The notes below the pieces were generated by a model. It saw only the letters and a list, made by a program, of their open reading frames with translations, had not been told where the DNA came from and did no database searches. A stretch of 64,000 nt of DNA from Seonamhaeicola maritimus (lineage in GTDB: Bacteria; Bacteroidota; Bacteroidia; Flavobacteriales; Flavobacteriaceae), in the NCBI RefSeq assembly GCF_008056315.1, contig NZ_VRKQ01000008.1:1320957-1384956 (forward strand), in the 5' to 3' direction. Shown here one piece after another: positions 56,985 to 64,000 of the stretch (its first letter is position 1; every line of letters begins with the position of its first letter). A program made the position numbers and the translations under genes.

Positions 56985-58559
56985 ATGAGCAAAAGAATAT
57001 TTTTCCTACTGGTACTTTTAATGAGTTTATCTTTAATAGGGATAATATTTGTTCAAGCATATTTTATAAAAGATTCTGTTGCTAATGAGAAAAAGCGATT
57101 TCATTCAAATGTAATTGCTACCTTATATGATGTATCTAATACGATTGAGGAAGAAGAGGTGTCGTCTTATTATGCTAATGTTCAGAGGTTAAAAGAAGAG
57201 TACGGAAAGGTTGATACTACGGCGGTCTCTCAATTATTGATTTATCAGCAAAACAGAGGAACAAAAGAAACTCTTATATACAGAAGTAACGTTTATGAAG
57301 AAGATTATAAGCTGTCTTCATCGCTCTTTGACATAGGTTTAGACAGTCTAACTATTCAAAATATTATTGGTAGTTCAAGTACTGAGATTTATAGTAATGT
57401 AGAGTTGGAAGATAAAGATTTCGGACAAAGTCCAATATCAAGAATTACCAAAAGCGCTAATATTTCCGAAGCTCAAAAGATTAGTTTTGAAAAAGATTTT
57501 AAAGCACTTCAAAAAAGAACTCCGGTTCATAAAAGGGTTGAAAAAGGAACTATAGAAAAGCTATTATCTCAAAAACTTGAAAATAAGAATATTGATATAT
57601 CCTTTGAATATGCCATTTATAGTAATGATTTAGGAACAAAAGTACAAAGTGATAATTTTGAGTACGATGTGAAATCTACTTTTAAGGTACCAATTTTTCC
57701 AGATGAAAATGACCAAACACCCTATAAGCTTTTGGTGAATTTTCCGGATGATAAAAGTTTTATTTTATCATCAATAATAGGAATGATATTACTTTCAATT
57801 ATTTTCACTTCCGTTATTGTAATTGCTTATTCAAGTGCTTTGTATCAGTTAATTAAACAAAGAAAAATATCTGAAATTAAAACAGATTTCATCAATAATA
57901 TGACGCATGAATTTAAAACACCTATAGCTACAATTAATTTGGCTTTAGATGCTATTAGAAACCCTGCAATTATTTCAGATGAAGTTAAGGTAAAGCGTTA
58001 CCTTACCATGATAAAAGAAGAAAATAAACGCATGCATGCGCAGGTAGAAAACGTTTTAAGAATATCTAAGCTAGAAAAGAATGAATTAAACATTAGTAAG
58101 GATAGAGTTAAATTACACGACTTAATTGAGGATGCTATAACGCACATTTCGCTTATAGTAGAAGATAGGAAAGGTTATATAAAAACCTTTTTAGATGCAA
58201 GCAAATCGTCTGTTTTGGCTAACGAAACCCATTTTACTAATGTTATTGTAAATATATTGGATAATGCCATTAAGTATTCTCCAAATGCCCCAGAAATTGA
58301 AGTTTACACAGAAAATGTTGGTACAAACATTATATTAAAAATAAAAGATCATGGTAGCGGAATGAGTAAAGCCGCTGCAAAAAAGGTGTTCGAAAAATTT
58401 TATAGAGAACACACAGGTAATATTCATAACGTTAAAGGTCACGGATTAGGCTTAGCCTATGTTAAGCGCATTGTTGATGACCATCAGGGTTATGTATCAG
58501 TAGAAAGTGAAAAAGGAAAAGGAAGTACATTTATTATAAAACTTCCCTTAATATCATAA
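56985..58559 (+). CDS. Sensor histidine kinase
   Basis: 524 aa. Two transmembrane helices (about 5-27 and 259-288) enclose a periplasmic sensor region of about 230 residues with no known domain. H308 in THEFKTPIATI is the phosphorylated His; N box NILDNAIKYSP, G1 DHGSGMS and G2 GHGLGLAYV follow. It is paired with the response regulator 3 bp downstream. Resembles RprX of Bacteroides; the signal is unknown. Confidence 0.93.
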   Translation: MSKRIFFLLVLLMSLSLIGIIFVQAYFIKDSVANEKKRFHSNVIATLYDVSNTIEEEEVSSYYANVQRLKEEYGKVDTTAVSQLLIYQQNRGTKETLIYRSNVYEEDYKLSSSLFDIGLDSLTIQNIIGSSSTEIYSNVELEDKDFGQSPISRITKSANISEAQKISFEKDFKALQKRTPVHKRVEKGTIEKLLSQKLENKNIDISFEYAIYSNDLGTKVQSDNFEYDVKSTFKVPIFPDENDQTPYKLLVNFPDDKSFILSSIIGMILLSIIFTSVIVIAYSSALYQLIKQRKISEIKTDFINNMTHEFKTPIATINLALDAIRNPAIISDEVKVKRYLTMIKEENKRMHAQVENVLRISKLEKNELNISKDRVKLHDLIEDAITHISLIVEDRKGYIKTFLDASKSSVLANETHFTNVIVNILDNAIKYSPNAPEIEVYTENVGTNIILKIKDHGSGMSKAAAKKVFEKFYREHTGNIHNVKGHGLGLAYVKRIVDDHQGYVSVESEKGKGSTFIIKLPLIS

Positions 58560-58562
58560 ACC

Positions 58563-59267
58563 ATGGAAGAACAGAAAAAACGAATTTTATTAGTAGAAGA
58601 CGACCCTAACTTTGGTACCGTTCTTAAAGACTATTTAATGATGAATGATTATGAGGTAACTCATGCAAAAAATGGAATGGAAGGCTTTGAGAAATTTAAA
58701 AAAGACGATTTCGATTTATGTATTTTAGATGTGATGATGCCTTATAAAGATGGCTTCACACTTGCAAAAGAAATACGTGAAAAGAATACCGATGTGCCTA
58801 TTATATTTTTAACCGCTAAAACTATGAAAGAAGACGTTTTAAAAGGTTATAAAGTAGGAGCTGACGATTATTTGAATAAGCCATTTGATAGTGAAGTGCT
58901 ATTAATGAAGATTAAGGCAATCATTCAAAGAAAAGCTACAGAAACAATTTCTGACAGTAAGCAGTTTGAATTTAAAATTGGAAGATTTGATTTAAATTCT
59001 AAACTACGTTTCTTACGTTTTAATGGTGGTGATCCTGTAAAACTATCGCCTAAAGAAAATGAGTTATTGCGCTTATTAGCTTTACATGAAAATGATTTAA
59101 TGCCGCGTGAATTGGCCTTAACAAAGATTTGGAGAGACGACAATTACTTTACTTCCAGAAGTATGGATGTTTATATTGCCAAATTACGCAAGTATTTAAA
59201 GCTTGATGAAAAAGTTGAAATACTTAATATTCATGGAGAAGGCTTTAGGTTGGTGATAAACGAATAA
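58563..59267 (+). CDS. OmpR/PhoB-type response regulator
   Basis: 234 aa. Receiver domain with acidic VEDD (11-14), phosphoacceptor D56 (CILDVMMP), Thr in FLTAK and Lys in YLNKPF, then a winged-helix effector domain (LSPKENELLRLLALHEND ... YIAKLRKYLK). Partner of the upstream kinase; likely the RprY-type regulator. Confidence 0.94.
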   Translation: MEEQKKRILLVEDDPNFGTVLKDYLMMNDYEVTHAKNGMEGFEKFKKDDFDLCILDVMMPYKDGFTLAKEIREKNTDVPIIFLTAKTMKEDVLKGYKVGADDYLNKPFDSEVLLMKIKAIIQRKATETISDSKQFEFKIGRFDLNSKLRFLRFNGGDPVKLSPKENELLRLLALHENDLMPRELALTKIWRDDNYFTSRSMDVYIAKLRKYLKLDEKVEILNIHGEGFRLVINE

Positions 59268-59287
59268 TAGAATTCGAAATTATATTT

Positions 59288-59327
59288 AAAATCCAGTTAC
59301 ACCATTATGGTGTAACTGGATTTTTTT
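59288..59327. terminator. Strong terminator between the two-component operon and the convergent gene
   Basis: AAATCCAGTTACACCAT and its perfect complement ATGGTGTAACTGGATTT form a long stem with a one-base centre, followed by a T run. It suits both strands. Confidence 0.9.
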
Positions 59328-59374
59328 ATACTTGTGGGTGTTCCCATTAAGAAGCTTGTGAAGAGGTATTTGTT

Positions 59375-59902
59375 TTATTTTTTCTCAACTGGTTTTTGAT
59401 CTTCAACCGCCTTATACATCCCTTCAGAAATATATATTTCTGTATCTACAATTTCATCAATATGTTTCTGGAATTCTGGAAAGAATAATTCTCTACGTAA
59501 CTTCCAGAAAAGCCTAAATCCAGGTTGATCTTTTACCCCAACTGCAGCCTTTGTAATCGATTCTTGTATATGTGAATCTAGGGTTCCTTGTTGATTTAAA
59601 TAATAACTATTTTGAAAGGTTAAAAATAAACCGTGTAAACTAATAATAACTTGAAATCTTTCTTCTGATGTTAGAGATTCAGGATCTGCCATGAAATTAT
59701 AAAATAAACTGCTTGATTGTTGATTATTTCCCATTTCTGTATACCATGAAGAAATAGTTGCAACTGTACTTGCAGCTGTTGACGATTTTGTTGCTTTAGT
59801 ATTTTCAGTAAATTGAATTCCAACAAAAATTAGTGAAATGACAATCGCTATAGCACCCACAATCTCTGTGATAATGCTTATTTTTTGAAGTCCATTTTTC
59901 AT
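59375..59902 (-). CDS. Small membrane-anchored protein of unknown function
   Basis: 175 aa. One N-terminal transmembrane helix (about 9-30, ITEIVGAIAIVISLIFVGIQ), then a helical domain with LTSEERFQVIISLHGLFLTFQ and an acidic C-terminus. I recognise no named family, though similar single-helix proteins are common in marine bacteria. It starts 14 bp after the NTF2-like gene stop, so probably cotranscribed. Confidence 0.6.
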   Translation of the reverse strand: MKNGLQKISIITEIVGAIAIVISLIFVGIQFTENTKATKSSTAASTVATISSWYTEMGNNQQSSSLFYNFMADPESLTSEERFQVIISLHGLFLTFQNSYYLNQQGTLDSHIQESITKAAVGVKDQPGFRLFWKLRRELFFPEFQKHIDEIVDTEIYISEGMYKAVEDQKPVEKK

Positions 59903-59916
59903 ATGATTATAGACGG

Positions 59917-60429
59917 TTAAGGGTTATTTATATTAAAATCATTAATTGCAAAAGCTTTTAGAAAAGAGGTTTCATTAATCGAATTGTTTTCTGAAGAGTC
60001 ATAATCCACTAAAATCTTCCAAACACCATTTTCTTTTCTATGTATAACATGAAATTTACCGTAATAACTCTTTTCTTTTTCGGTATTTGGGTCTATGGTG
60101 AGTTTATAAATACCACGTTCCGATGCTTTACCGTTTTTTGCAATGCGTTCTAAAAATCTAAATGAAATAGTCTGCTTTAGTTTTTTTTCTTTCCAACGGT
60201 TTTCATAACCTTTAATATAGGCGGTTTTACCTTTAACACTTTTGGAATCACCACCAACACGCACCAAATTTGCGCTATGTAAATCACTAAATAATTGGTA
60301 GTCTAAATTTTCAAAAGCTTTAGTGAAGTTGGCCCAAATCTGGGTATTGATGTCTTTTAGGTCTTCACCTTGCGAAAATGCAGAAACAGACAATCCTAGA
60401 AATAAAACTGAAAAGAAAATAGTTTTCAT
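59917..60429 (-). CDS. Exported NTF2-like protein
   Basis: 170 aa. Signal peptide (cleavage near AFSQ, about 20) and a cone-shaped NTF2-like fold pattern: TQIWANFTKAFENLDYQLFS, then beta strands ending VWKILVDYDSSEN. Such proteins bind small molecules or are enzymes such as ketosteroid isomerases; no catalytic set is obvious. Operon partner of the neighbouring gene. Confidence 0.65.
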   Translation of the reverse strand: MKTIFFSVLFLGLSVSAFSQGEDLKDINTQIWANFTKAFENLDYQLFSDLHSANLVRVGGDSKSVKGKTAYIKGYENRWKEKKLKQTISFRFLERIAKNGKASERGIYKLTIDPNTEKEKSYYGKFHVIHRKENGVWKILVDYDSSENNSINETSFLKAFAINDFNINNP

Positions 60430-60463
60430 ATCAATGTTTTAAAAACAAAAGATATGAAATATT

Positions 60464-61117
60464 CTAAATACGCTCAGACAACCAATTCTTAAATTCGTAA
60501 AAATTTTGAGGAGCTACACCATGACCCACAGGAAATTCCGAATAGTGGTGTTTAATATTTAAACTTTTAAGAAAGTTAGGTGTCTGTCTAGCCCAATCAA
60601 CTGGAATTACTTGATCTACACTACCATGAGAGCAATAAAAATCTAAATTAGAATAATCTTGAGTTTCTAATTCTTCAGGTAAAATATCATGATAAACATA
60701 ACCACTTAAAGCTACAATGTTTTTAACCTTTTCAGGATAGTTTAGAGCTACTGCATAACTTAAAATTGTACCCTGACTAAAACCTAAAAGGGTGACATTA
60801 TCTTTATTTACCGGGTAATGAGCAACAGCTTCATCAATAAATTGAGCAATTAAATCTCTAGATGATTCAGCTTGTTCTTTATCATTCCATTTACCACGTT
60901 CAGCATCAAAATTAATGGTGTACCAAGCATTGCCGTAAGGTGCCATAGGGTATGGTGCTTTCACCGAAATAATAAATAACTCTTCTGGTAACTCAGTAGC
61001 AAAAGAGAACAAATCGTTTTCATCACTACCATAACCATGCATCATAATTAATAATGGTGCATTTTCAGATAGATTAGATGGTCTTGTAAGGTGGTGTAAA
61101 GAAAGGGAAGTACTCAT
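60464..61117 (-). CDS. Alpha/beta hydrolase, phospholipase/carboxylesterase family
   Basis: 217 aa. Oxyanion-region MHGYGSDEND, nucleophile elbow GFSQG, catalytic Asp in HGSVDQVIP and His in FPVGHGVAP. Similar to small carboxylesterases and acyl-protein thioesterases (YpfH type). Cytoplasmic, no signal peptide. It begins 3 bp after the membrane protein gene upstream. Confidence 0.9.
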   Translation of the reverse strand: MSTSLSLHHLTRPSNLSENAPLLIMMHGYGSDENDLFSFATELPEELFIISVKAPYPMAPYGNAWYTINFDAERGKWNDKEQAESSRDLIAQFIDEAVAHYPVNKDNVTLLGFSQGTILSYAVALNYPEKVKNIVALSGYVYHDILPEELETQDYSNLDFYCSHGSVDQVIPVDWARQTPNFLKSLNIKHHYSEFPVGHGVAPQNFYEFKNWLSERI

Positions 61118-61120
61118 AGT

Positions 61121-61459
61121 TTATTGACCCAGATTAGCAAATATTTTTTGATATAATTCACCAACAAGGGGAACTTTTTGAGTTTTTCCAGAAATTGCTG
61201 AAGAAAACCCATAAATAAAAAGAACCGCAAAAAACAAATAGAAACCTGAAGTAACATACCAGCTGTCAAAGCTTCCTATAATGTAACCAAGTGCCCAAAA
61301 TGTTAGCCATAATCCTAACGACTGCCTTATATGAAAGCTTGCAAATGAACTTTTTTTAGTAGGTTCATTATTGAGAAAATAAGCTATAATTACTCCAAAA
61401 ATGGTTATATAGCTAATAATGGCGTTTTTCTTTCCACGCTCAATATCTTGTTGGTTCAT
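61121..61459 (-). CDS. DUF4870-like/Tic20-like small membrane protein
   Basis: 112 aa with three hydrophobic helices (about 11-27, 45-65 and 70-92) and the FASFHIRQSLGLWLT motif typical of DUF4870-type proteins. It lies between the dihydroorotase-like gene (2 bp) and the hydrolase (3 bp). Function unknown. Confidence 0.75.
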   Translation of the reverse strand: MNQQDIERGKKNAIISYITIFGVIIAYFLNNEPTKKSSFASFHIRQSLGLWLTFWALGYIIGSFDSWYVTSGFYLFFAVLFIYGFSSAISGKTQKVPLVGELYQKIFANLGQ

Positions 61460-61461
61460 TA

Positions 61462-62718
61462 CTATTTATTTAATGAGATTTTATTATTTGAAATAATACC
61501 GTAAACGTTTCCTTTTAAATCAGAACCTTCAAAAATGCTATTTTTTGATTTAGATTTTATATCACCTTTATTAAAAGTGTATTTGCTTTCCGGATTAAAA
61601 AGCGTGATGTTAGCTGCGTTTCCAATATTTAGAGGAGATTGCTCTATACCAAAACGTTGTTTTCCTTTAGTAAGAACATCAATGGTCTTTTTTGTTGTAA
61701 AAACTGTTTGTAAAGCCCCAAAAGCACTTTCTAAACCAATGGTTCCATAATTGGCATGGTCAAATTCCACTTTCTTTTCTTCAATGTCAATAGGGGTATG
61801 GTCGCTGGTAACCATGTCTATTGTTCCATCTTTTACACCGTTAATTAGTGCATCTATATCTGATTGAGTTCTTAAAGGAGGTAAGACTTTCAAATTAGAG
61901 TCAAAGCTTGTTAAAGTCTCATCTGTAAAGCATAAATTATGAACAGCTACACTACAGGTTATATCTAACTTTTTCTTTTTAGCTTCTCTTATTAAGTCAA
62001 CCGTTTTTGCTGTTGAAATAGTTGGAATGTGTAATTTGCCTCCTGTATATTCAAGTAAAAACAAATCTCTGGCAACTTGTAACTCTTCTGCTAATGCAGG
62101 AATTCCTTTTAAACCTAATCTGGTGCTTGTAATATTCTCATTCATAACACCTAAACCAGAAATCTTATTTTCTTGTGGAAAAGACAGTACTAATCCGTCA
62201 AAATTGCTTGCGTATTGCAAAGCTATTTTCATAAGGTTTGGGTTAGATATAGGTTTTTTATAATCGTAGAAAGCAACTGCTCCTGCTGTATTCATATCAA
62301 AAAGTTCAGCAAGGTCAACACCTTTACTACCTACCGTTAAGGCACCAATAGGGAGTACGGTAACAGCATTTTTATCGCCTTTTGATTTTACAAATGTGAT
62401 ATCTGAATTGGTGTCTAATATTGGATTGGTATTTGGGTTTAAAGCAATAGAGGTAAACCCAGATGAAGCAGCAGTTTTAAGTCCGTTTTTAATGGTTTCA
62501 CGTTCTTCAAAACCAGGCTCTCCAAAACTTACACTGCTATCAAACCACCCTTGTGAAATGTGTAAGTTCTCAAGTTTTATTTCTTGGTAATCATTGGTGT
62601 TTTTTAAGGTCTTTCCAACCTTTGTAATCTTGCCATTTTCAATTAATACATCTTGAGTCAAATTATGAAATTCACTTTTAGGATCTATTATGGTAGCAGA
62701 TTTTATAAGTACGTTCAT
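61462..62718 (-). CDS. Dihydroorotase-like protein lacking metal-binding histidines
   Basis: 418 aa, amidohydrolase fold, closest to the class I dihydroorotase branch: FGEPGFEERETIKNGLKTAA, GALTVGSKG and SDHTPIDIEEKKVEFDHANY. The zinc HxH motif is gone: residues 60-64 read DSSVS in place of D-x-H-x-H. The later HH motif is changed (AVHNLCFTD), and the carboxylated Lys position is not evident. It is therefore likely non-catalytic, like the pseudo-dihydroorotases that scaffold aspartate transcarbamoylase. A real pyrC should exist elsewhere. It overlaps the BatA-type gene by 4 bp. Confidence 0.85.
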   Translation of the reverse strand: MNVLIKSATIIDPKSEFHNLTQDVLIENGKITKVGKTLKNTNDYQEIKLENLHISQGWFDSSVSFGEPGFEERETIKNGLKTAASSGFTSIALNPNTNPILDTNSDITFVKSKGDKNAVTVLPIGALTVGSKGVDLAELFDMNTAGAVAFYDYKKPISNPNLMKIALQYASNFDGLVLSFPQENKISGLGVMNENITSTRLGLKGIPALAEELQVARDLFLLEYTGGKLHIPTISTAKTVDLIREAKKKKLDITCSVAVHNLCFTDETLTSFDSNLKVLPPLRTQSDIDALINGVKDGTIDMVTSDHTPIDIEEKKVEFDHANYGTIGLESAFGALQTVFTTKKTIDVLTKGKQRFGIEQSPLNIGNAANITLFNPESKYTFNKGDIKSKSKNSIFEGSDLKGNVYGIISNNKISLNK

Positions 62719-64000
62719 TTAAAATATTTTAAGATGAGCATTTCAACAATTAACATTACCAATGCAAAAATAACAAACCATTTCCATAGGGCATTAACTT
62801 TTGCATCACTTTTTAAAGTATTAAAGACATCAACAATTGAATTGCTTATTGTTACATTTTCTAAGTTAGAAAGGTCTTGATAAACCAAATTACTTTCGCT
62901 TCTATCATAATTATAACTTACACTTTTTATAGTTTCATTTTTATTTTGAACATTATAGATGTTAGCTATATTTGGTGTTTCTGAAGTATTTATAGCAACT
63001 TTATTATTAAAGTACTTTTGCCTAGGAATCACACTAATTCCATTATTTACTAAAGAGAGAATATCATCCTGTTGTAATTGAGTTTCTACTTCAAAAGCAT
63101 TGTCTTTTCCAATAGTATAGTAAAGCTCAGGGGGTTTAAAACTTTGTTTTCCAATGTTATAAAAGGTTGGAACAATAACATTCCAGTTTTTAAAATTGGT
63201 GTTGTTTTTATTTAATGCTGATGTGAATACAAAAGCATTCTTGTTTTGATACAAAAAAGGTTTACCATCTTCAAAACTTAGTGCAGCTGAAAAATTATTT
63301 GTTGCTACTTCATAAAAGCTATTTACTTTTGGATATTGAAAATTTGAAACTTGTTTTTCGAAAACACCGTTCTTGTATAATGGGTGAGAATAGTTGATAG
63401 TAGTTACCCTTTTTTCTGAAGATAATAATCCACCAAGCCTTGAGTTATAGTGTGACAAAATCAAGTTATAAGATGGTGTATTGATGTTTTCTGAAGGTAT
63501 GATAATTATAAAACCTCCCTGGGTTGTGAAATGATTTAGAGCTGAAACTAGAGCGTTGGGGATATTGTCTAATTCATTCAAAATCACAAGGTGTTGTTGG
63601 TCTATAATATTATAATTCAAGTTAGGCAACGAAGTGGAAACAAGATTGAATTCATTATCAGTATAAATGCGCTTTAGATAGGAATCGTTATTTCCATTTA
63701 CTGTTAATACTTTCACTTTTGGCTTATTGCTTATGTTGAAAAATAGACTGTTATCAAACCTAAGATTCACATCATCTATTGTTATTTTACCATTTATAAT
63801 TTCATTTGTTGGCAATGAAAAATTAGTTTCTGCAACTTGATTAATATTTACAGTGGTTTTAGCAATAAGATTTTCGCCGTTAAATAATGATACCGGTAAA
63901 TTTTCAATGGTTCTGCCACTATTTTTTAAAATGACTTTTAGTTGGATGTTAGCCGGTGTAGACTCAGAGATGTAAGCACTATCAATTGAAACGTTGTTAT
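62715..64000 (-). CDS. BatA-domain-type membrane protein (partial, N-terminus off window)
   Basis: The minus-strand frame is open from the stop at 62715 through the right edge (the TTG at 63815 is not the start). At least 428 residues are visible. It has Ig-like/CARDB-like beta segments at the N-terminal side (SLFNGENLIAKTTVN), a glutamine-amidotransferase-like central region (HLVILNELDNIP, FTTQGGFIIIIPSEN) and one C-terminal membrane helix (about the last 20 residues). This resembles the large BatA-domain proteins of Bacteroidota; the N-terminal BatA helices would be upstream. Function in aerotolerance is unproven. Confidence 0.72.
   Translation of the reverse strand, partial: NNVSIDSAYISESTPANIQLKVILKNSGRTIENLPVSLFNGENLIAKTTVNINQVAETNFSLPTNEIINGKITIDDVNLRFDNSLFFNISNKPKVKVLTVNGNNDSYLKRIYTDNEFNLVSTSLPNLNYNIIDQQHLVILNELDNIPNALVSALNHFTTQGGFIIIIPSENINTPSYNLILSHYNSRLGGLLSSEKRVTTINYSHPLYKNGVFEKQVSNFQYPKVNSFYEVATNNFSAALSFEDGKPFLYQNKNAFVFTSALNKNNTNFKNWNVIVPTFYNIGKQSFKPPELYYTIGKDNAFEVETQLQQDDILSLVNNGISVIPRQKYFNNKVAINTSETPNIANIYNVQNKNETIKSVSYNYDRSESNLVYQDLSNLENVTISNSIVDVFNTLKSDAKVNALWKWFVIFALVMLIVEMLILKYFK

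Noticed and set aside
63813-63815. TTG as the start of the BatA-type gene
   Set aside because: The frame stays open to the window edge with protein-like sequence upstream, so the true start lies beyond 64000.

Overview
The window looks like a chromosomal segment of a member of the Bacteroidota, most likely a marine-type Flavobacteriaceae. Signs of this are the low GC content, Bacteroidota-type promoters (TTG/TTTG about 19-20 bp upstream of TAnnTTTG), weak Shine-Dalgarno sequences, a type IX secretion (type B) C-terminal sorting domain, and a gene set typical of the group: DUF4835, DUF6913, DUF4252, YbbR, an RpoZ/K-type omega subunit and an RprX/RprY-like two-component pair. I cannot name the genus. 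I see no rRNA, tRNA, CRISPR array, prophage or intact insertion sequence. Almost everything is densely packed core or near-core genome, with many 1-14 bp gene overlaps.

Layout. 0-4.5 kb (minus): DUF3307 membrane protein (cut by the left edge), SatD with three 28-bp promoter/operator repeats, RmuC, and a TPR protein. 4.7-11.5 kb: a vitamin B12 uptake locus with btuF-btuC-btuD (minus), a DUF71/Dph6-like PP-loop ATPase (plus), a cobalamin riboswitch, a BtuB-type TonB receptor and a second DUF71 protein (minus). 11.4-12.9 kb: S41 peptidase lipoprotein. 13.0-15.2 kb: ECF sigma factor, putative anti-sigma-like membrane protein and two DUF4252 proteins. 15.3-17.5 kb: small membrane protein, purB and a HEAT-like protein. 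17.5-25.6 kb (plus): haem-binding protein, glycosyltransferase, a large T9SS-exported C-type-lectin/Ig-like protein, AlkB-like dioxygenase, sulfatase, and an alpha/beta hydrolase whose signal peptide lies in another frame across an A8 tract. 25.6-30.1 kb (minus): TTG-start sirtuin, coiled-coil membrane protein, long-form GAPDH and a DegP-like protease. 30.3-34.3 kb (plus): dapF, GNAT, mltG, DUF2279 and a lysozyme-like protein. 34.3-36.9 kb (minus): RsmI-like methylase, LMW phosphatase and dnaA. 37-40.2 kb: thioesterase, YigZ, HAD, ribD and LEA14-like. 40.2-44.4 kb (plus): GNAT, prmC, ligA and a membrane protein. 44.4-46.5 kb (minus): DoxX and a 5'-nucleotidase split over two genes. 46.6-54.2 kb (plus): DUF6913, dapA, bamD, rpoZ, coaBC, DUF4835, recN and fabI. 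54.4-59.3 kb (plus): glycosyltransferase, YbbR, coaE and a histidine kinase/response regulator pair. 59.4-64 kb (minus): two small proteins, an esterase, a DUF4870-like protein, a dihydroorotase paralogue that has lost its metal ligands, and a BatA-type protein cut by the right edge.

How the genes work together. The B12 block is the clearest functional unit: outer-membrane receptor, periplasmic binding protein, inner-membrane ABC transporter and two PP-loop enzymes of the subfamily predicted to act in B12 salvage, with the receptor under a B12 riboswitch. A second theme is cell envelope and peptidoglycan (dapA, dapF, mltG, lysozyme-like protein, bamD, fabI).

The most interesting non-coding signals are the triple operator/promoter repeat before satD, a roughly 125-nt nested inverted-repeat leader that ends on the coaBC start codon, two dispersed palindromic repeats inserted in frame within prmC, and a roughly 100-nt structured repeat-like element downstream of fabI. 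No wholly new multi-gene system is evident. The best candidates for undescribed biology are the SatD unit, the coaBC leader and the A8-tract hydrolase.
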